DNA of 64,000 bases, from positions 69,514-133,513 of the forward strand of contig NZ_NVPR01000032.1 in assembly GCF_002551815.1 (NCBI RefSeq), written 5' to 3'. This document shows, piece after piece, positions 15,737 through 24,836 of the stretch. Under the pieces are notes generated by a model that saw only the letters and a program-made list of their open reading frames with translations, was not told where the DNA came from and did not search any database. The stretch's first letter is position 1. The number at the start of each line of letters is the position of its first letter. Origin of the DNA: Bacillus sp. AFS098217. GTDB taxonomy: Bacteria; Bacillota; Bacilli; Bacillales; Bacillaceae_G. Made by a program: the position numbers and the translations under genes.

Positions 15737-16930
15737 ATGTTTCATCGGATTGAAGAAGCACTAGAAGATTTAAAACAAGGAAAAGTCGTTATTGTATGTG
15801 ATGATGAAAACCGCGAAAACGAAGGCGATTTTATTGCTTTAGCAGAGTACATTACACCAGAAACAATTAATTTTATGATTACACATGGCCGTGGTCTCGT
15901 CTGTGTACCAATTACGGAGCAATATGCAGAGCGCTTACAACTAGAGCCTATGGTGTCCCATAATACAGATTCTCATCATACTGCGTTCACAGTAAGCATT
16001 GATCATATTTCTACAACAACAGGCATTAGTGCCCATGAACGTGCGGCAACTGTGCGCGAATTATTAAATCCAGCATCTAAAGGAAGCGACTTTAATCGCC
16101 CTGGGCATATCTTTCCGTTAATTGCAAAAGATGGTGGCGTTCTTCGGCGCGCAGGACATACCGAAGCGGCTGTTGATTTAGCGAAATTGTGCGGTGCAGA
16201 ACCGGCGGGTGTCATTTGTGAAATCATAAATGAAGACGGTACAATGGCGCGTGTTGCTGATCTGTTCCAAGTTGCAAAACAATTTGATATTAAAATGATT
16301 ACCATTGAAGATTTAATCGCCTATCGCCGCCATCATGAAACGCTCGTAACAAGAGAGGTTGAAATTACATTACCAACAGATTTCGGTACGTTTCATGCAA
16401 TCGGCTACTCTAATTCATTAGATCAAAAAGAACATATCGCTCTTGTAAAAGGAGAGATTTCAACAGATGAACCCGTTCTCGTACGCGTTCATTCCGAATG
16501 CTTAACTGGCGATGTTTTCGGCTCATGCCGCTGCGATTGTGGCCCACAACTTCATGCTGCTCTTGCTCAAATTGAACGTGAAGGAAAAGGTGTTCTTCTT
16601 TATATGAGGCAAGAAGGCCGCGGAATTGGGCTACTCAATAAACTCCGTGCATACAAGTTACAAGAAAAAGGACTAGATACTGTGGAGGCAAATGAAAAGC
16701 TAGGTTTTCCAGCAGATCTTCGCGATTACGGCATTGGTGCACAAATTTTAAAGGAGCTAGGTTTACAAAAGCTGCGACTATTAACGAATAATCCAAGAAA
16801 AATTGCTGGCTTGCAAGGTTATGAATTAGAAGTTGTTGAACGCGTACCATTGCAAATGCCCACAAAAGAAGAAAACAAAACATATTTACAAACAAAAGTA
16901 AAAAAATTAGGTCACTTATTAAACCTATAA
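15737..16930 (+). CDS. ribBA: DHBP synthase/GTP cyclohydrolase II fusion RibBA
   Basis: A 397-residue bifunctional protein. The N-terminal half makes 3,4-dihydroxybutanone 4-phosphate ([30 protein letters not shown]). The C-terminal half (from about 205) is GTP cyclohydrolase II with zinc ligands in [17 protein letters not shown] and the catalytic RQEGRGIGL. It feeds both branches of riboflavin synthesis. Spacing of 12 bases from ribE, with AAGGGGG before the ATG, indicates one operon. Confidence 0.97.
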   Translation: MFHRIEEALEDLKQGKVVIVCDDENRENEGDFIALAEYITPETINFMITHGRGLVCVPITEQYAERLQLEPMVSHNTDSHHTAFTVSIDHISTTTGISAHERAATVRELLNPASKGSDFNRPGHIFPLIAKDGGVLRRAGHTEAAVDLAKLCGAEPAGVICEIINEDGTMARVADLFQVAKQFDIKMITIEDLIAYRRHHETLVTREVEITLPTDFGTFHAIGYSNSLDQKEHIALVKGEISTDEPVLVRVHSECLTGDVFGSCRCDCGPQLHAALAQIEREGKGVLLYMRQEGRGIGLLNKLRAYKLQEKGLDTVEANEKLGFPADLRDYGIGAQILKELGLQKLRLLTNNPRKIAGLQGYELEVVERVPLQMPTKEENKTYLQTKVKKLGHLLNL

Positions 16931-16962
16931 TCTATTCATTATAATTAAAGGAGAGATATCTT

Positions 16963-17424
16963 ATGGTATTCGAAGGTCATTTAGTTGGTACAGGATTAAA
17001 AGTCGGAGTTGTTGTTGGACGTTTTAATGAATTTATTACGAGTAAACTATTAGGCGGTGCATTAGATGGATTAAAGCGCCATGGTGTAGAAGAAAACGAC
17101 ATTGATATCGCATGGGTTCCAGGTGCATTTGAAATTCCATTAATCGCTAAAAAGATGGCAAATAGCGGCAAATACGATGCAGTCATTACACTTGGTACAG
17201 TAATTCGTGGTGCTACATCGCATTATGATTATGTTTGTAATGAAGTAGCAAAAGGTGTTGCATCTCTATCACTGCAAACAGGAATTCCGGTTATCTTTGG
17301 TGTATTAACAACTGAGACAATTGAACAAGCGATCGAACGTGCAGGTACAAAAGCAGGAAATAAAGGATACGAATCTGCAGTTGCCGCTATTGAAATGGCA
17401 CATTTATCAAAACAATGGGCTTAA
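16963..17424 (+). CDS. ribH: Lumazine synthase RibH
   Basis: A 153-residue 6,7-dimethyl-8-ribityllumazine synthase, family-typical length. Motifs: [36 protein letters not shown] (with the catalytic His) and [16 protein letters not shown]. It normally forms a 60-mer shell. It is the last gene of the rib operon; its stop codon abuts a family 1 repeat. Confidence 0.97.
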   Translation: MVFEGHLVGTGLKVGVVVGRFNEFITSKLLGGALDGLKRHGVEENDIDIAWVPGAFEIPLIAKKMANSGKYDAVITLGTVIRGATSHYDYVCNEVAKGVASLSLQTGIPVIFGVLTTETIEQAIERAGTKAGNKGYESAVAAIEMAHLSKQWA

Positions 17425-17564
17425 AGTGAAACTTTAATCAGTCTCGATTTCTTCATTCTCACTGATTATTAGTCCTCATCAATCGAGCTTTACGGGTCGT
17501 TCATCCCCCACCTAGCCTTTACTTTCACTAAATGTTATTGTGGGGGTATGACTGCCCATAAATT
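17423..17564 (+). repeat. Family 1 repeat, longest copy, at the ribH 3' end
   Basis: It begins AAAGTGAAACTTTAATCAG within the ribH stop codon, has CTCATCAATCG and a stem TCATCCCCCAC/GTGGGGGTATGA, and ends ACTGCCCATAAAT. The first half is shared with the copies at 4165 and 29654, the ACTGCCC-CAAATAGCG-like tail with 43491. It may also act as the rib terminator. Confidence 0.65.
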
Positions 17565-17565
17565 G

Positions 17566-17886
17566 TTATTTCTTCACTTTTTTCCGCACATCTTTTATCA
17601 ATTCATCCATCGTTTTACCCTCTGTTTTAATACGAAGATTTTGGGCGATTTTCCAAACATTTTCTCTCTTCTTTTCTTCCTCTACAATATGAATTTCTTT
17701 CCGCACTTCCTTTAAGTCTTTTCCCTCAGTCTCAATACCAAAATGTTCCGCTTTTGTTCGAAAATGTTGTTCTATTCTTTGTTGCATTTCTTTCTGTTCA
17801 GGATTTTTTGCTGCTTTCACTGGATCAGCACTAATTGCTTTTAATAAAATAAGAAGAGTCATAATAGCTAGTATATATTTATGCAT
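17566..17886 (-). CDS. Small secreted protein with TEGK repeats
   Basis: A 106-residue protein with an N-terminal signal peptide (MHKYILAIMTLLILLKAISA) and a mature part that is almost all charged helix. Two degenerate repeats are visible: HFGIETEGKDLKEVRKEI (about 48-65) and NLRIKTEGKTMDELIKDV (about 83-100). A related protein with the same repeat lies at 23967-24323, on the other side of the bio operon. The start has TTGGAGGATC upstream. Function unknown; it is probably exported and associated with the wall or medium. Confidence 0.7.
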   Translation of the reverse strand: MHKYILAIMTLLILLKAISADPVKAAKNPEQKEMQQRIEQHFRTKAEHFGIETEGKDLKEVRKEIHIVEEEKKRENVWKIAQNLRIKTEGKTMDELIKDVRKKVKK

Positions 17887-18026
17887 GTAAGATCCTCCAA
17901 CCCAATATGAATTACACTTTTACTATGTACAATTACAGGTTGGAAAATTCGTCCACACATTTTATATTTTTTAGGAAAACTCGCTTCCATAAAGGCTTCT
18001 AAGCATTTTATTACAGTTTATTTACA

Positions 18027-18057
18027 AAAAAACAAGCCCGGCAAGGAGCTTGTTTTT
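18027..18057 (-). terminator. Terminator of the bio operon
   Basis: On the minus strand the stem AACAAGCTCC/GGGCTTGTT with one mismatch is followed by a run of seven Ts. Confidence 0.75.
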
Positions 18058-18063
18058 CACATT

Positions 18064-19062
18064 TTATAATGCACATTCCTCAATTTCAAATCCTAAATCT
18101 TCAATCATACCCCAGTCTGCTGTTGGCTCTTGACCAGCTGTTGTTAAATAATCACCAACAAAGATTGAATTTGCTGCGAATAAACCAAGAGGCTGTGCAG
18201 AACGCAAATTAATTTCGCGACCACCAGAAATTCGAATTTCTTTTGACGGATTCACAAAGCGCATCATCGCTAACACTTTTAAGCATTCTACTGGCGTTAA
18301 TTCCTTCTGTCCTTCAAGCGGCGTCCCTTTTACAGCAACAAGGAAGTTGCATGGAATAGAATCCGCATCTAAACGTTGTAATTCAAATGCAATTTCAACA
18401 CGCTGTTCTGGCGTTTCTCCCATTCCAAAGATTGCACCAGAACATGGAGAAATACCAGCTTGCTTCGCTTTTTCTACTGTATCCACGCGATCACCATACG
18501 TATGTGTTGAACAAATGCTATCGTAATTGTTTGCATGTGTGTTTAAGTTATGGTTATAACGATGAACACCTGCTTCTGCTAAGCGTCCTGCTTGATCCTC
18601 ATTTAAAAATCCTAAGCAGCAGCAAATTTTTAAATCTGTTGTTTCCCTGATTTCTTTTACTGCTCCAATCACATGATTTACTTCTTTATCCGTTGGACGA
18701 CGTCCGGATGCAACAATGCAATAAGTGCCCGCCTTACGACGAACTGCTTCGTGTGCTCCTTCAACAATTTTTTCTTGTGTTAACCATGCATACTTATCGA
18801 TTGGAGCTTCTGAAACGATAGACTGCGAACAGTACCCACAATCTTCTGGACATAATCCAGATTTCGTATTAATAATCATATTTAATTTCACTTTTTTACC
18901 AAAATGGTGATGGCGAATGATATAAGCTGCATTCATAATTTCTAATACTTCTGTATCATCGGTTTCTAAAATCGCTATCGCTTCCTCTTTCGTTATATGT
19001 CTACCCTCTACTACTTCAGATGCAATTTGTTTCCAATCTGTTCTTGTTTGTACTTGTTTCAT
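18064..19062 (-). CDS. bioB: Biotin synthase BioB
   Basis: A 332-residue radical-SAM enzyme that inserts sulfur into dethiobiotin. The radical-SAM CPEDCGYC motif (CxxxCxxC, about residues 56-63) and YNHNLNTH are present; the conserved Arg that binds the sacrificial [2Fe-2S] cluster lies in EIRISGGREINLRS. I start at the ATG at 19062 (MKQVQTRTDW) behind GAGGGGAAGAG; the longer reading frame has no support. It is the last gene of the operon and overlaps the bioC 3' end by 47 bases. Confidence 0.96.
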   Translation of the reverse strand: MKQVQTRTDWKQIASEVVEGRHITKEEAIAILETDDTEVLEIMNAAYIIRHHHFGKKVKLNMIINTKSGLCPEDCGYCSQSIVSEAPIDKYAWLTQEKIVEGAHEAVRRKAGTYCIVASGRRPTDKEVNHVIGAVKEIRETTDLKICCCLGFLNEDQAGRLAEAGVHRYNHNLNTHANNYDSICSTHTYGDRVDTVEKAKQAGISPCSGAIFGMGETPEQRVEIAFELQRLDADSIPCNFLVAVKGTPLEGQKELTPVECLKVLAMMRFVNPSKEIRISGGREINLRSAQPLGLFAANSIFVGDYLTTAGQEPTADWGMIEDLGFEIEECAL

Positions 19063-19873
19063 TCTTTCTCTTCCCCTCTTTTTCAATATAGGCAAATAAA
19101 GCATGATACGTTGCCACAATCTCCCCTTCTTCCGTGAAATCTCTTTCGTATATACGAATCATTGTTCGAAAGATAGAAGGACTTTGACAATAAGATTCTT
19201 CATTGCTATTCGTCGCGCCTACTTTCCGAATGGACTGCAGAAACTCCCGAACTTCAGCAAATTTTTCTATGTAACATGTTTCAGAAACATGAACATCCCC
19301 TGTTCCAATCTCACATACATCTTGCAACTGTTCTGTTGTTAAAAAGCGTTGTCCAACAGAGACACTGTTTTGTATATTTCTTTCTTCTTTAGCACGTTGA
19401 AATGCTGCATGAAGCTCTTGAAACGTTTGATTTCCAAACGTTGAAAACAATAGCAAACCACCATTGGACAAATAACGATATAAATTTTCGAGCGTTGCTT
19501 GTAAATCATTTAACCATTGAAATGTTGCATTTGAAATAATGACATCATACGATTCATCTACTATAAGATTTTCAATGTCTTCACACCGAAATGTAACAGC
19601 ATCCACATGACGTCTTGTTTTTGCAACAGCAATCATACTTTCAGCGAAATCAATAGCTGTAATATGAGCTTTTGGAAATGAAATCGCTAGCTGTTCTGTT
19701 ACATACCCTGTCCCGCATCCCAGCTCTAAAATACGGATTGAAGACATCTCGTTATACTGTTCCTTTAGCCTAGAGAGTAAGTAATGAGCCATCTTTTTTT
19801 GGACATTTGCATGTTGATCATAGGATACAGCTGCTCCATTAAATCGTTTCTGTAGTAACGTTTTGTTGATCAT
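19016..19873 (-). CDS. bioC: Malonyl-ACP O-methyltransferase BioC
   Basis: A 285-residue SAM methyltransferase that methylates malonyl-ACP to disguise it for fatty acid elongation to pimeloyl-ACP methyl ester. The SAM motif I is ILELGCGTGYVTEQL (about 48-62), with VDAVTFRCEDIE and VIISNATFQWL later. The last 16 or so residues (NETSTNKNRLETNCI) are read within the start of bioB and go past where I remember the B. cereus protein ending, so this tail is probably a recent stop-codon loss. It overlaps bioH by 35 bases. Confidence 0.93.
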   Translation of the reverse strand: MINKTLLQKRFNGAAVSYDQHANVQKKMAHYLLSRLKEQYNEMSSIRILELGCGTGYVTEQLAISFPKAHITAIDFAESMIAVAKTRRHVDAVTFRCEDIENLIVDESYDVIISNATFQWLNDLQATLENLYRYLSNGGLLLFSTFGNQTFQELHAAFQRAKEERNIQNSVSVGQRFLTTEQLQDVCEIGTGDVHVSETCYIEKFAEVREFLQSIRKVGATNSNEESYCQSPSIFRTMIRIYERDFTEEGEIVATYHALFAYIEKEGKRKNETSTNKNRLETNCI

Positions 19874-20579
19874 TTTGTATCCCCTCTACAAACTTGTTAA
19901 TTTCATTTGCGCAATATTCAAAATTCGTTATGCAAAGTGCATGCCCCGCTCCATCTATGACTCTGAGTGTTGCATTCGTATTCTCTTGTATATAATAAGC
20001 GGCGGAAAGTGGACATATCGTATCCTTTTCTCCATGAAGAAGTAATAGCGGCCTCTTTAGGTGCTCCAATTGACTTCTCATATCCGTCTCTATTAAATAA
20101 TCAAGCCCAAGCTGCAAAGATTCGGTGGAATCGCCTAGAAAACGCTCTGCAATACTTTCAAATTTTTCTCTATCACGCATCTCTTGCTTTGCAAACATAC
20201 TTGTATAGAAGCGCTTCAATGTATCATCTTTTCGCTTTGTCAAATTTCTTTTCATTCGTTCTACAAAAGAACTGTTCCATCCACTCGTATAGTCTTCAGC
20301 TACTGTAAACTTAGCTGTACCACCTATTAAAACCATTCCTTTCGTTCGTACTTGTTTGCAAGCTTGAAGAACAGCCAATGCGCCGAGTGACCAGCCAACT
20401 AAAACCACCTCTTGTCCAGCTGCCCCCTCTATCACTCGCTCTACAAAATCGCGATCTGTTTTCATATTACGCCATGAAATAACTTGAACAGAATAGTCTT
20501 GAAAGTATGAGAATAACGCAGCATATACCTCTTCTTCCATGCCCCATCCAGGAATAAAAATAAGCTTCAGCTGTTTCAT
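19839..20579 (-). CDS. bioH: BioH-like pimeloyl-ACP methyl ester esterase
   Basis: A 246-residue alpha/beta hydrolase. The nucleophile elbow is GWSLGA (Ser about 83), the acid lies in [10 protein letters not shown] and the His in GAGHALCI. Its place between bioF and bioC implies the BioH role: hydrolysis of pimeloyl-ACP methyl ester to release pimeloyl-ACP for BioF. Sequence distance from E. coli BioH is large, so function rests mainly on context. It overlaps bioF by 4 bases (ATGA) and bioC by 35. Confidence 0.85.
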   Translation of the reverse strand: MKQLKLIFIPGWGMEEEVYAALFSYFQDYSVQVISWRNMKTDRDFVERVIEGAAGQEVVLVGWSLGALAVLQACKQVRTKGMVLIGGTAKFTVAEDYTSGWNSSFVERMKRNLTKRKDDTLKRFYTSMFAKQEMRDREKFESIAERFLGDSTESLQLGLDYLIETDMRSQLEHLKRPLLLLHGEKDTICPLSAAYYIQENTNATLRVIDGAGHALCITNFEYCANEINKFVEGIQNDQQNVTTETI

Positions 20580-21763
20580 ACCAAGATCCCCTCTTCTTTA
20601 CCAATTCGAGTAATCTGCTCAATAGCCCATTCCAAATCAGACTTTAAGTGCTGAGAGGTAACAGCAAATCGAATTCGCGAACTATTTTGCGGAACTGTTG
20701 GTGGCCGAATTGCAATCGCTGCAATACCGACTTCCTGTAATTTCTCACTAAAACGCATCACAGTTTCATTCGATCTCGCAATAACAGGGATGATATGTGT
20801 TGAACTATCACCAATGTTAAAGCCTGCTTCTTGCAAAGCATTGCGGAAATATGTTCCGTTTTCTAAAAGTTGAAATCGTATCTTCTCATCTTCTTTAACA
20901 ATTTCAATTGCCCTCTTCATTGCACCGAGTGTTCCTGGTGGTAAAGCGGTGGTAAAAATAAAGCTTCTCATCATATTCTTCATATAATCCATACAAATGG
21001 CATCTCCTGCCAAATATGCACCATAACACCCTAATGCCTTACTAAACGTTCCCATATGAATGTCAATTCCCTCAGAAAGCCCTTGTTCCATATGTGCTAA
21101 ACCAGCGCCCTCTTTCCCGTATATTCCACCTGCATGTGCTTCATCAACCATGAGAAGTGCTCCATACTTTTCTTTTAGCATGATTAACTCCTTCAGGTGT
21201 GCAACGTCACCATCCATGCTAAAAATTGTGTCTGTTACAATTAATTTTCGTTTTGTAAGTGGTGCGATTCGTAATAATTTCTCTAAATGTTCCAAATCAT
21301 TATGACGATACCTTTTATGTTCTGCGCCACTAAGTACAATCCCATCAACAATACTTGCATGATTCAACTTATCACTAAAAACAATGTCGTGACGACCCAC
21401 TAAAGAAGAAATTGCCCCAACATTTGCAGTATATCCACTATTCACAATTATTGCTTTTTCAGTTTCTTTCCAATTACATATACTCGTTTCAACCTCTGCA
21501 TATAATGGATGATTCCCTACGACAAGACGTGATGCCGTTGCTCCAGTGCCATATCGATTTGTCGCTATAATAGCGGCCTCTTTTAACCTTTCATCTCCTG
21601 CTAACCCTAAATAATTATTCGATGCTAAATTCAACATCTTTTGACCATTTCGAATCAGCCATGTTTCTTCGGACTGCTCCGTTACATATAAACGACGATA
21701 CTGTGCTCGTTCCTTTAGATTCTCTATTTTAGATTGAAGATGTGCGCGCCACGTTTGATCCAT
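20576..21763 (-). CDS. bioF: 8-amino-7-oxononanoate synthase BioF
   Basis: A 395-residue PLP enzyme that condenses pimeloyl-ACP with alanine. The PLP lysine lies in [32 protein letters not shown]-type N terminus, [11 protein letters not shown] and [14 protein letters not shown] are family motifs. GGAGTTC precedes the ATG, which lies inside the bioD 3' end (35-base overlap). It is part of the tightly packed bioADFHCB operon. Confidence 0.95.
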   Translation of the reverse strand: MDQTWRAHLQSKIENLKERAQYRRLYVTEQSEETWLIRNGQKMLNLASNNYLGLAGDERLKEAAIIATNRYGTGATASRLVVGNHPLYAEVETSICNWKETEKAIIVNSGYTANVGAISSLVGRHDIVFSDKLNHASIVDGIVLSGAEHKRYRHNDLEHLEKLLRIAPLTKRKLIVTDTIFSMDGDVAHLKELIMLKEKYGALLMVDEAHAGGIYGKEGAGLAHMEQGLSEGIDIHMGTFSKALGCYGAYLAGDAICMDYMKNMMRSFIFTTALPPGTLGAMKRAIEIVKEDEKIRFQLLENGTYFRNALQEAGFNIGDSSTHIIPVIARSNETVMRFSEKLQEVGIAAIAIRPPTVPQNSSRIRFAVTSQHLKSDLEWAIEQITRIGKEEGILV

Positions 21764-22457
21764 TTTGGATGAACTCCTCTAATTTTGAAATCATAATATG
21801 GTCTTTCGCTGCTTCTAATAATTCCTCGCGCGTAAACCCTTCTCTAAGCTCTGGCAGTAATCCAAGAACTGGCACACCACTTAATTCTTCAATCATCTCT
21901 TTATTTTCCTGCACTCGTTCCATCTCACATTCTTTGCAACCAGATAAAATAACACCAATAACTGTTAAACCATGTGCTTTCGCATAGGAAATCGTTAAAA
22001 CAGTATGATTCACAGTCCCCAATGTCGGACGTGCCACAATAATAAGTGGTAGTTTTAATTCCTTTGCAAAATCAACAACTAAAGCATCTTCTGTGAATGG
22101 AACTGCAAGACCACCTGCTCCTTCTACAAATAAACTATCAAATTCTTCTATCAATTCATTATAATGAGATGTAATTTGTGCCAACGTTACAGTTTTTCCC
22201 GCTCGTTTCATGGCAAGTCTTGGTGCAAGAGGTTCTTCAATAGAATAAGGACAAATTCTATTAGTCTCTGTCACTACTCCTGACGCAGCTTTCAATCTAG
22301 CTGCGTCACCTTCTGGATTGGAGGCAATATGTCCACTTTGCAATGGCTTATATACTCCTATGTTATATCCACGATTTCTAAGTACTCCTGCTAAAGCACC
22401 TGTAACAACGGTTTTCCCAACTTCCGTATCCGTTGCTGTTATAAAAAAGCCGCTCAT
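21729..22457 (-). CDS. bioD: Dethiobiotin synthetase BioD
   Basis: A 242-residue ATP-dependent carboxylase that closes the ureido ring of dethiobiotin. P-loop [13 protein letters not shown] (about 8-20), KPLQSGH and [10 protein letters not shown] are diagnostic. It starts at an ATG overlapping the bioA stop (TAATG) with GGAGGGAG just upstream, so translation is coupled to bioA. Confidence 0.95.
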   Translation of the reverse strand: MSGFFITATDTEVGKTVVTGALAGVLRNRGYNIGVYKPLQSGHIASNPEGDAARLKAASGVVTETNRICPYSIEEPLAPRLAMKRAGKTVTLAQITSHYNELIEEFDSLFVEGAGGLAVPFTEDALVVDFAKELKLPLIIVARPTLGTVNHTVLTISYAKAHGLTVIGVILSGCKECEMERVQENKEMIEELSGVPVLGLLPELREGFTREELLEAAKDHIMISKLEEFIQNGSNVARTSSI

Positions 22458-23845
22458 TATTCTCCCTCCGTAACATCTGCAATTGCTTGATATAAAATGC
22501 GCAACATTTCATCAATCTCATCTATCTTAGATGCTAACGGTGGCATAAATACAATTGTGTTACCGAGCGGACGTAAAATCATTCCTAGTTCTCTTGAGCG
22601 TTTACAAACTTCCATACCTACTCGCTCATTCCAATCAAATGGCTGTTTCGTTTCCTTATTTTTCACCAATTCAATACCAATCATCAATCCACACTGACGA
22701 ATATCTCCAACATGCTTGTATTCATACAGTCCTTCCAATTTTTTTGCTACATGGTCCGCTTTATATGCAACATCTTTTACTAGATTTGTTTTTTCATAAA
22801 GTTCTAAATTCGCAATCGCCACAGCGCACCCTAATGGATTACCTGTATAACTATGACCATGGAAAAATGTTTTTTGCTCTTCATAGTCACCTAAAAAAGC
22901 ATTATAAATTTCATCTGTTGTCACAGTAATAGCCAATGGCAAATAACCACCTGTTAATCCTTTTCCAGCTGTTAAAATGTCAGGTGTAACCCCTTCATGT
23001 TCACAAGCAAACATTTTCCCTGTACGGCCAAATCCTGTCGCTACTTCATCTGTAATGAATAAAACATTATATGTTGTACATAGATCGCGAAGGCCTTTCA
23101 AATATCCTTTTGGCATTGTAATCATGCCACCAGCACCTTGCATTAATGGCTCTACAATGATTGCTGCAATCTCTTCATGCTTTTCTTTCAATAGTGCTTC
23201 CATTTCTTCCAAATGCTTTTGAACAATTTGTTCTTTGTCATCTCCATAAGGAGAACGATATGTATATGGATAAGGCATTTTTATCGCATCGAATAAGAGC
23301 GAACTATACACTTGATGAAACAAATCAATCGCTCCTACTGAAACCGCCCCAATTGTATCTCCGTGGTATGCTTCTTTTAATGTAACAAACTTTTGTTTTT
23401 CAGGTTTCCCTTTATGCTGCCAATATTGAAAAGCCATCTTAATCGCAATTTCAACAGCTGTAGAACCAGAATCTGAATAGAATACTTTTTTCAAACCTTC
23501 TGGAACAACATCAATGATCTTTTCTGCAAGTAAAATAGATGGTACATTAGCAAGTCCTAACATAGTAGAATGGGCAACCTTATTTAATTGTTCACGGATT
23601 GCCTCATCTAATTCTGGAACATGATGGCCATGAACATTGAGCCAAATCGATGAAACGCCATCCCAATAACCATTGCCATTTACATCATATAGTTTACGTC
23701 CTTCTCCTCGTTCAATAATAACGGGATCTTCCGCTAAGTAATCTTTCATTTGTGTAAATGGATGCCATACATACGCTTTATTCTTTTCTGCTAAATCTTC
23801 ATATGTATAAGTTACTCTTTTACTTGTATTACTACTAACAGTCAC
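22457..23845 (-). CDS. bioA: DAPA aminotransferase BioA
   Basis: A 462-residue class III aminotransferase converting 8-amino-7-oxononanoate to 7,8-diaminononanoate with SAM as usual donor. [48 protein letters not shown] and the PLP lysine in [12 protein letters not shown] are visible. I choose the GTG at 23845 (MTVSSNTSK) behind AGGGGTGAC. The longest frame would begin at 23890, inside the BirA operator, and is unlikely. It is the first gene of the operon. Confidence 0.93.
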   Translation of the reverse strand: MTVSSNTSKRVTYTYEDLAEKNKAYVWHPFTQMKDYLAEDPVIIERGEGRKLYDVNGNGYWDGVSSIWLNVHGHHVPELDEAIREQLNKVAHSTMLGLANVPSILLAEKIIDVVPEGLKKVFYSDSGSTAVEIAIKMAFQYWQHKGKPEKQKFVTLKEAYHGDTIGAVSVGAIDLFHQVYSSLLFDAIKMPYPYTYRSPYGDDKEQIVQKHLEEMEALLKEKHEEIAAIIVEPLMQGAGGMITMPKGYLKGLRDLCTTYNVLFITDEVATGFGRTGKMFACEHEGVTPDILTAGKGLTGGYLPLAITVTTDEIYNAFLGDYEEQKTFFHGHSYTGNPLGCAVAIANLELYEKTNLVKDVAYKADHVAKKLEGLYEYKHVGDIRQCGLMIGIELVKNKETKQPFDWNERVGMEVCKRSRELGMILRPLGNTIVFMPPLASKIDEIDEMLRILYQAIADVTEGE

Positions 23846-23858
23846 AATTGTCACCCCT

Positions 23859-23891
23859 AATGTTAACTTTAATATAAATATAGTTAACATT
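23859..23891. promoter_or_regulatory. BirA operator of the bio operon
   Basis: AATGTTAAC (23859-23867), a 15-base spacer and GTTAACATT (23883-23891) form a perfect palindrome that matches the BirA box TTGTTAAC-N15-GTTAACAA type. It overlaps the -10 of the bioA promoter, so biotinyl-AMP-bound BirA would block transcription. Confidence 0.9.
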
Positions 23892-23910
23892 AAAACCGGA
23901 ACACTGTCAA
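23882..23910 (-). promoter_or_regulatory. Sigma-A promoter of the bio operon
   Basis: On the minus strand TTGACA (23905-23910), a 17-base spacer and TTAACT (23882-23887). The -10 lies within the BirA palindrome. Confidence 0.65.
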
Positions 23911-23939
23911 TTATTTTAAATTATTTAGTTCTTAAAAAA

Positions 23940-23968
23940 GAACAACTTATCATAAGATAAGTTGTTCT
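23940..23968 (-). terminator. Terminator of the TEGK-repeat gene
   Basis: AGAACAACTTATC pairs with GATAAGTTGTTCT across a 3-base loop; on the minus strand it is followed by TTTTTAAG. Confidence 0.7.
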
Positions 23969-24323
23969 ACTCTCCATGTTGAATCTTTCCGATTTCCAAA
24001 ATAATTTCCTCATCTTTCTTTCCTTCTGTATCAATTCCAAGTTGCTTTGCATGTTCTATTAACAATTCGTGACGCTTCTCAAACCTCGCTGTATTTAACT
24101 CTTTTTGAATCTCTTTCTCTGTTTTCCCTTCAAGAGAAACCCCTAATTTAGCCGCTGTTTTCTCCTTATTCTGTTCTTCCTTTACCTTTTCTAATTCCTT
24201 TGTTTCTGCTTTCTGCACATCTTTTTGTTTCGATTGATCTGGTGATGCTGCAAGTGCTGTATAAATCCCCGCGCTGCCACCAAGAATAAGTAAGGTTGTA
24301 AAAAGAAGTACTTTTTTCTTCAT
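23967..24323 (-). CDS. Small secreted protein with TEGK repeats (paralogue)
   Basis: A 118-residue protein with a signal peptide (KKKVLLFTTLLILGGSAGIYTALAA, cleavage near AAS) and a highly charged helical mature part. Two repeats: KLGVSLEGKTEKEIQKEL (about 60-77) and QLGIDTEGKKDEEIILEI (about 95-112). These match the repeats of the protein at 17566-17886 in spacing and core (hG-I-x-TEGK-x3-E-I). GGGGGGAAG precedes the ATG. Function unknown. An inverted repeat (GAACAACTTATC/GATAAGTTGTTC) just past the stop is probably its terminator. Confidence 0.72.
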   Translation of the reverse strand: MKKKVLLFTTLLILGGSAGIYTALAASPDQSKQKDVQKAETKELEKVKEEQNKEKTAAKLGVSLEGKTEKEIQKELNTARFEKRHELLIEHAKQLGIDTEGKKDEEIILEIGKIQHGE

Positions 24324-24420
24324 TCACTTCCCCCCTTTTTATTTTCATTATAACGCACAAATGAGGTAGTTAAAAAACATTCTCCCATTATTTTCTTTAA
24401 AAAAACAATAAATATATTTG

Positions 24421-24448
24421 TTGACATATGAGATAGATATGTGATAAA
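24421..24448 (+). promoter_or_regulatory. Probable promoter of the T-box transcript
   Basis: TTGACA (24421-24426), a 16-base spacer and GATAAA (24443-24448) lie about 25 bases before the T-box stem I. Confidence 0.55.
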
Positions 24449-24469
24449 AATTTAACTAACATCATATGA

Positions 24470-24716
24470 ATCGGCGATGATAGGATTTAGTAGTATTTCG
24501 TTTCCTGATTTCAGAGAGCTGGTGGTTGGTGCGAACCAGTACAGAACGAATTATGAATTACCCCCTGGAGCTTCTTTTACGAAACGTTTGGAGTAGTAAA
24601 AGACGGTTATGGACCGTTATTTCTACAGAGTGGTGAAATGAAACTGTTTCACAATTTAGGGTGGTACCGCGATTTTTTTCGTCCCTGCATGTATATGCAG
24701 GGGCGTTTTTTATTTT
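24470..24716 (+). ncRNA. T-box leader, tyrosine (UAC) specifier
   Basis: The T-box sequence AGGGTGGTACCGCG is at about 24658-24671, followed by a terminator (CGTCCCTGCAT/ATGCAGGGGCG plus six Ts). Stem I has AGTA on the 5' side and GAA on the 3' side of the specifier-loop S-turn; by alignment with the glyQS type (GAA-A-GGC) the specifier is TAC at 24559-24561, i.e. tyrosine. The downstream gene is an NhaC-family transporter, for which a tyrosine T-box has been predicted in bacilli, so low charged tRNA-Tyr should switch it on. Confidence 0.92.
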
Positions 24717-24836
24717 TATAATGTTAAACAATTACCGGTAATTTGTCAAAAAATTCTAAATTTTAAAAGGAAATATACAATATTGGCGAATTTTATATAA
24801 AAAAGAACTATTTTAGTTTATTAGGAGGGACAAACA

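Noticed and set aside
17505-17552. CCCCCAC/GTGGGGG stem after ribH as a new riboswitch
   Set aside because: It is within a family 1 repeat copy, so it is counted as part of the repeat.
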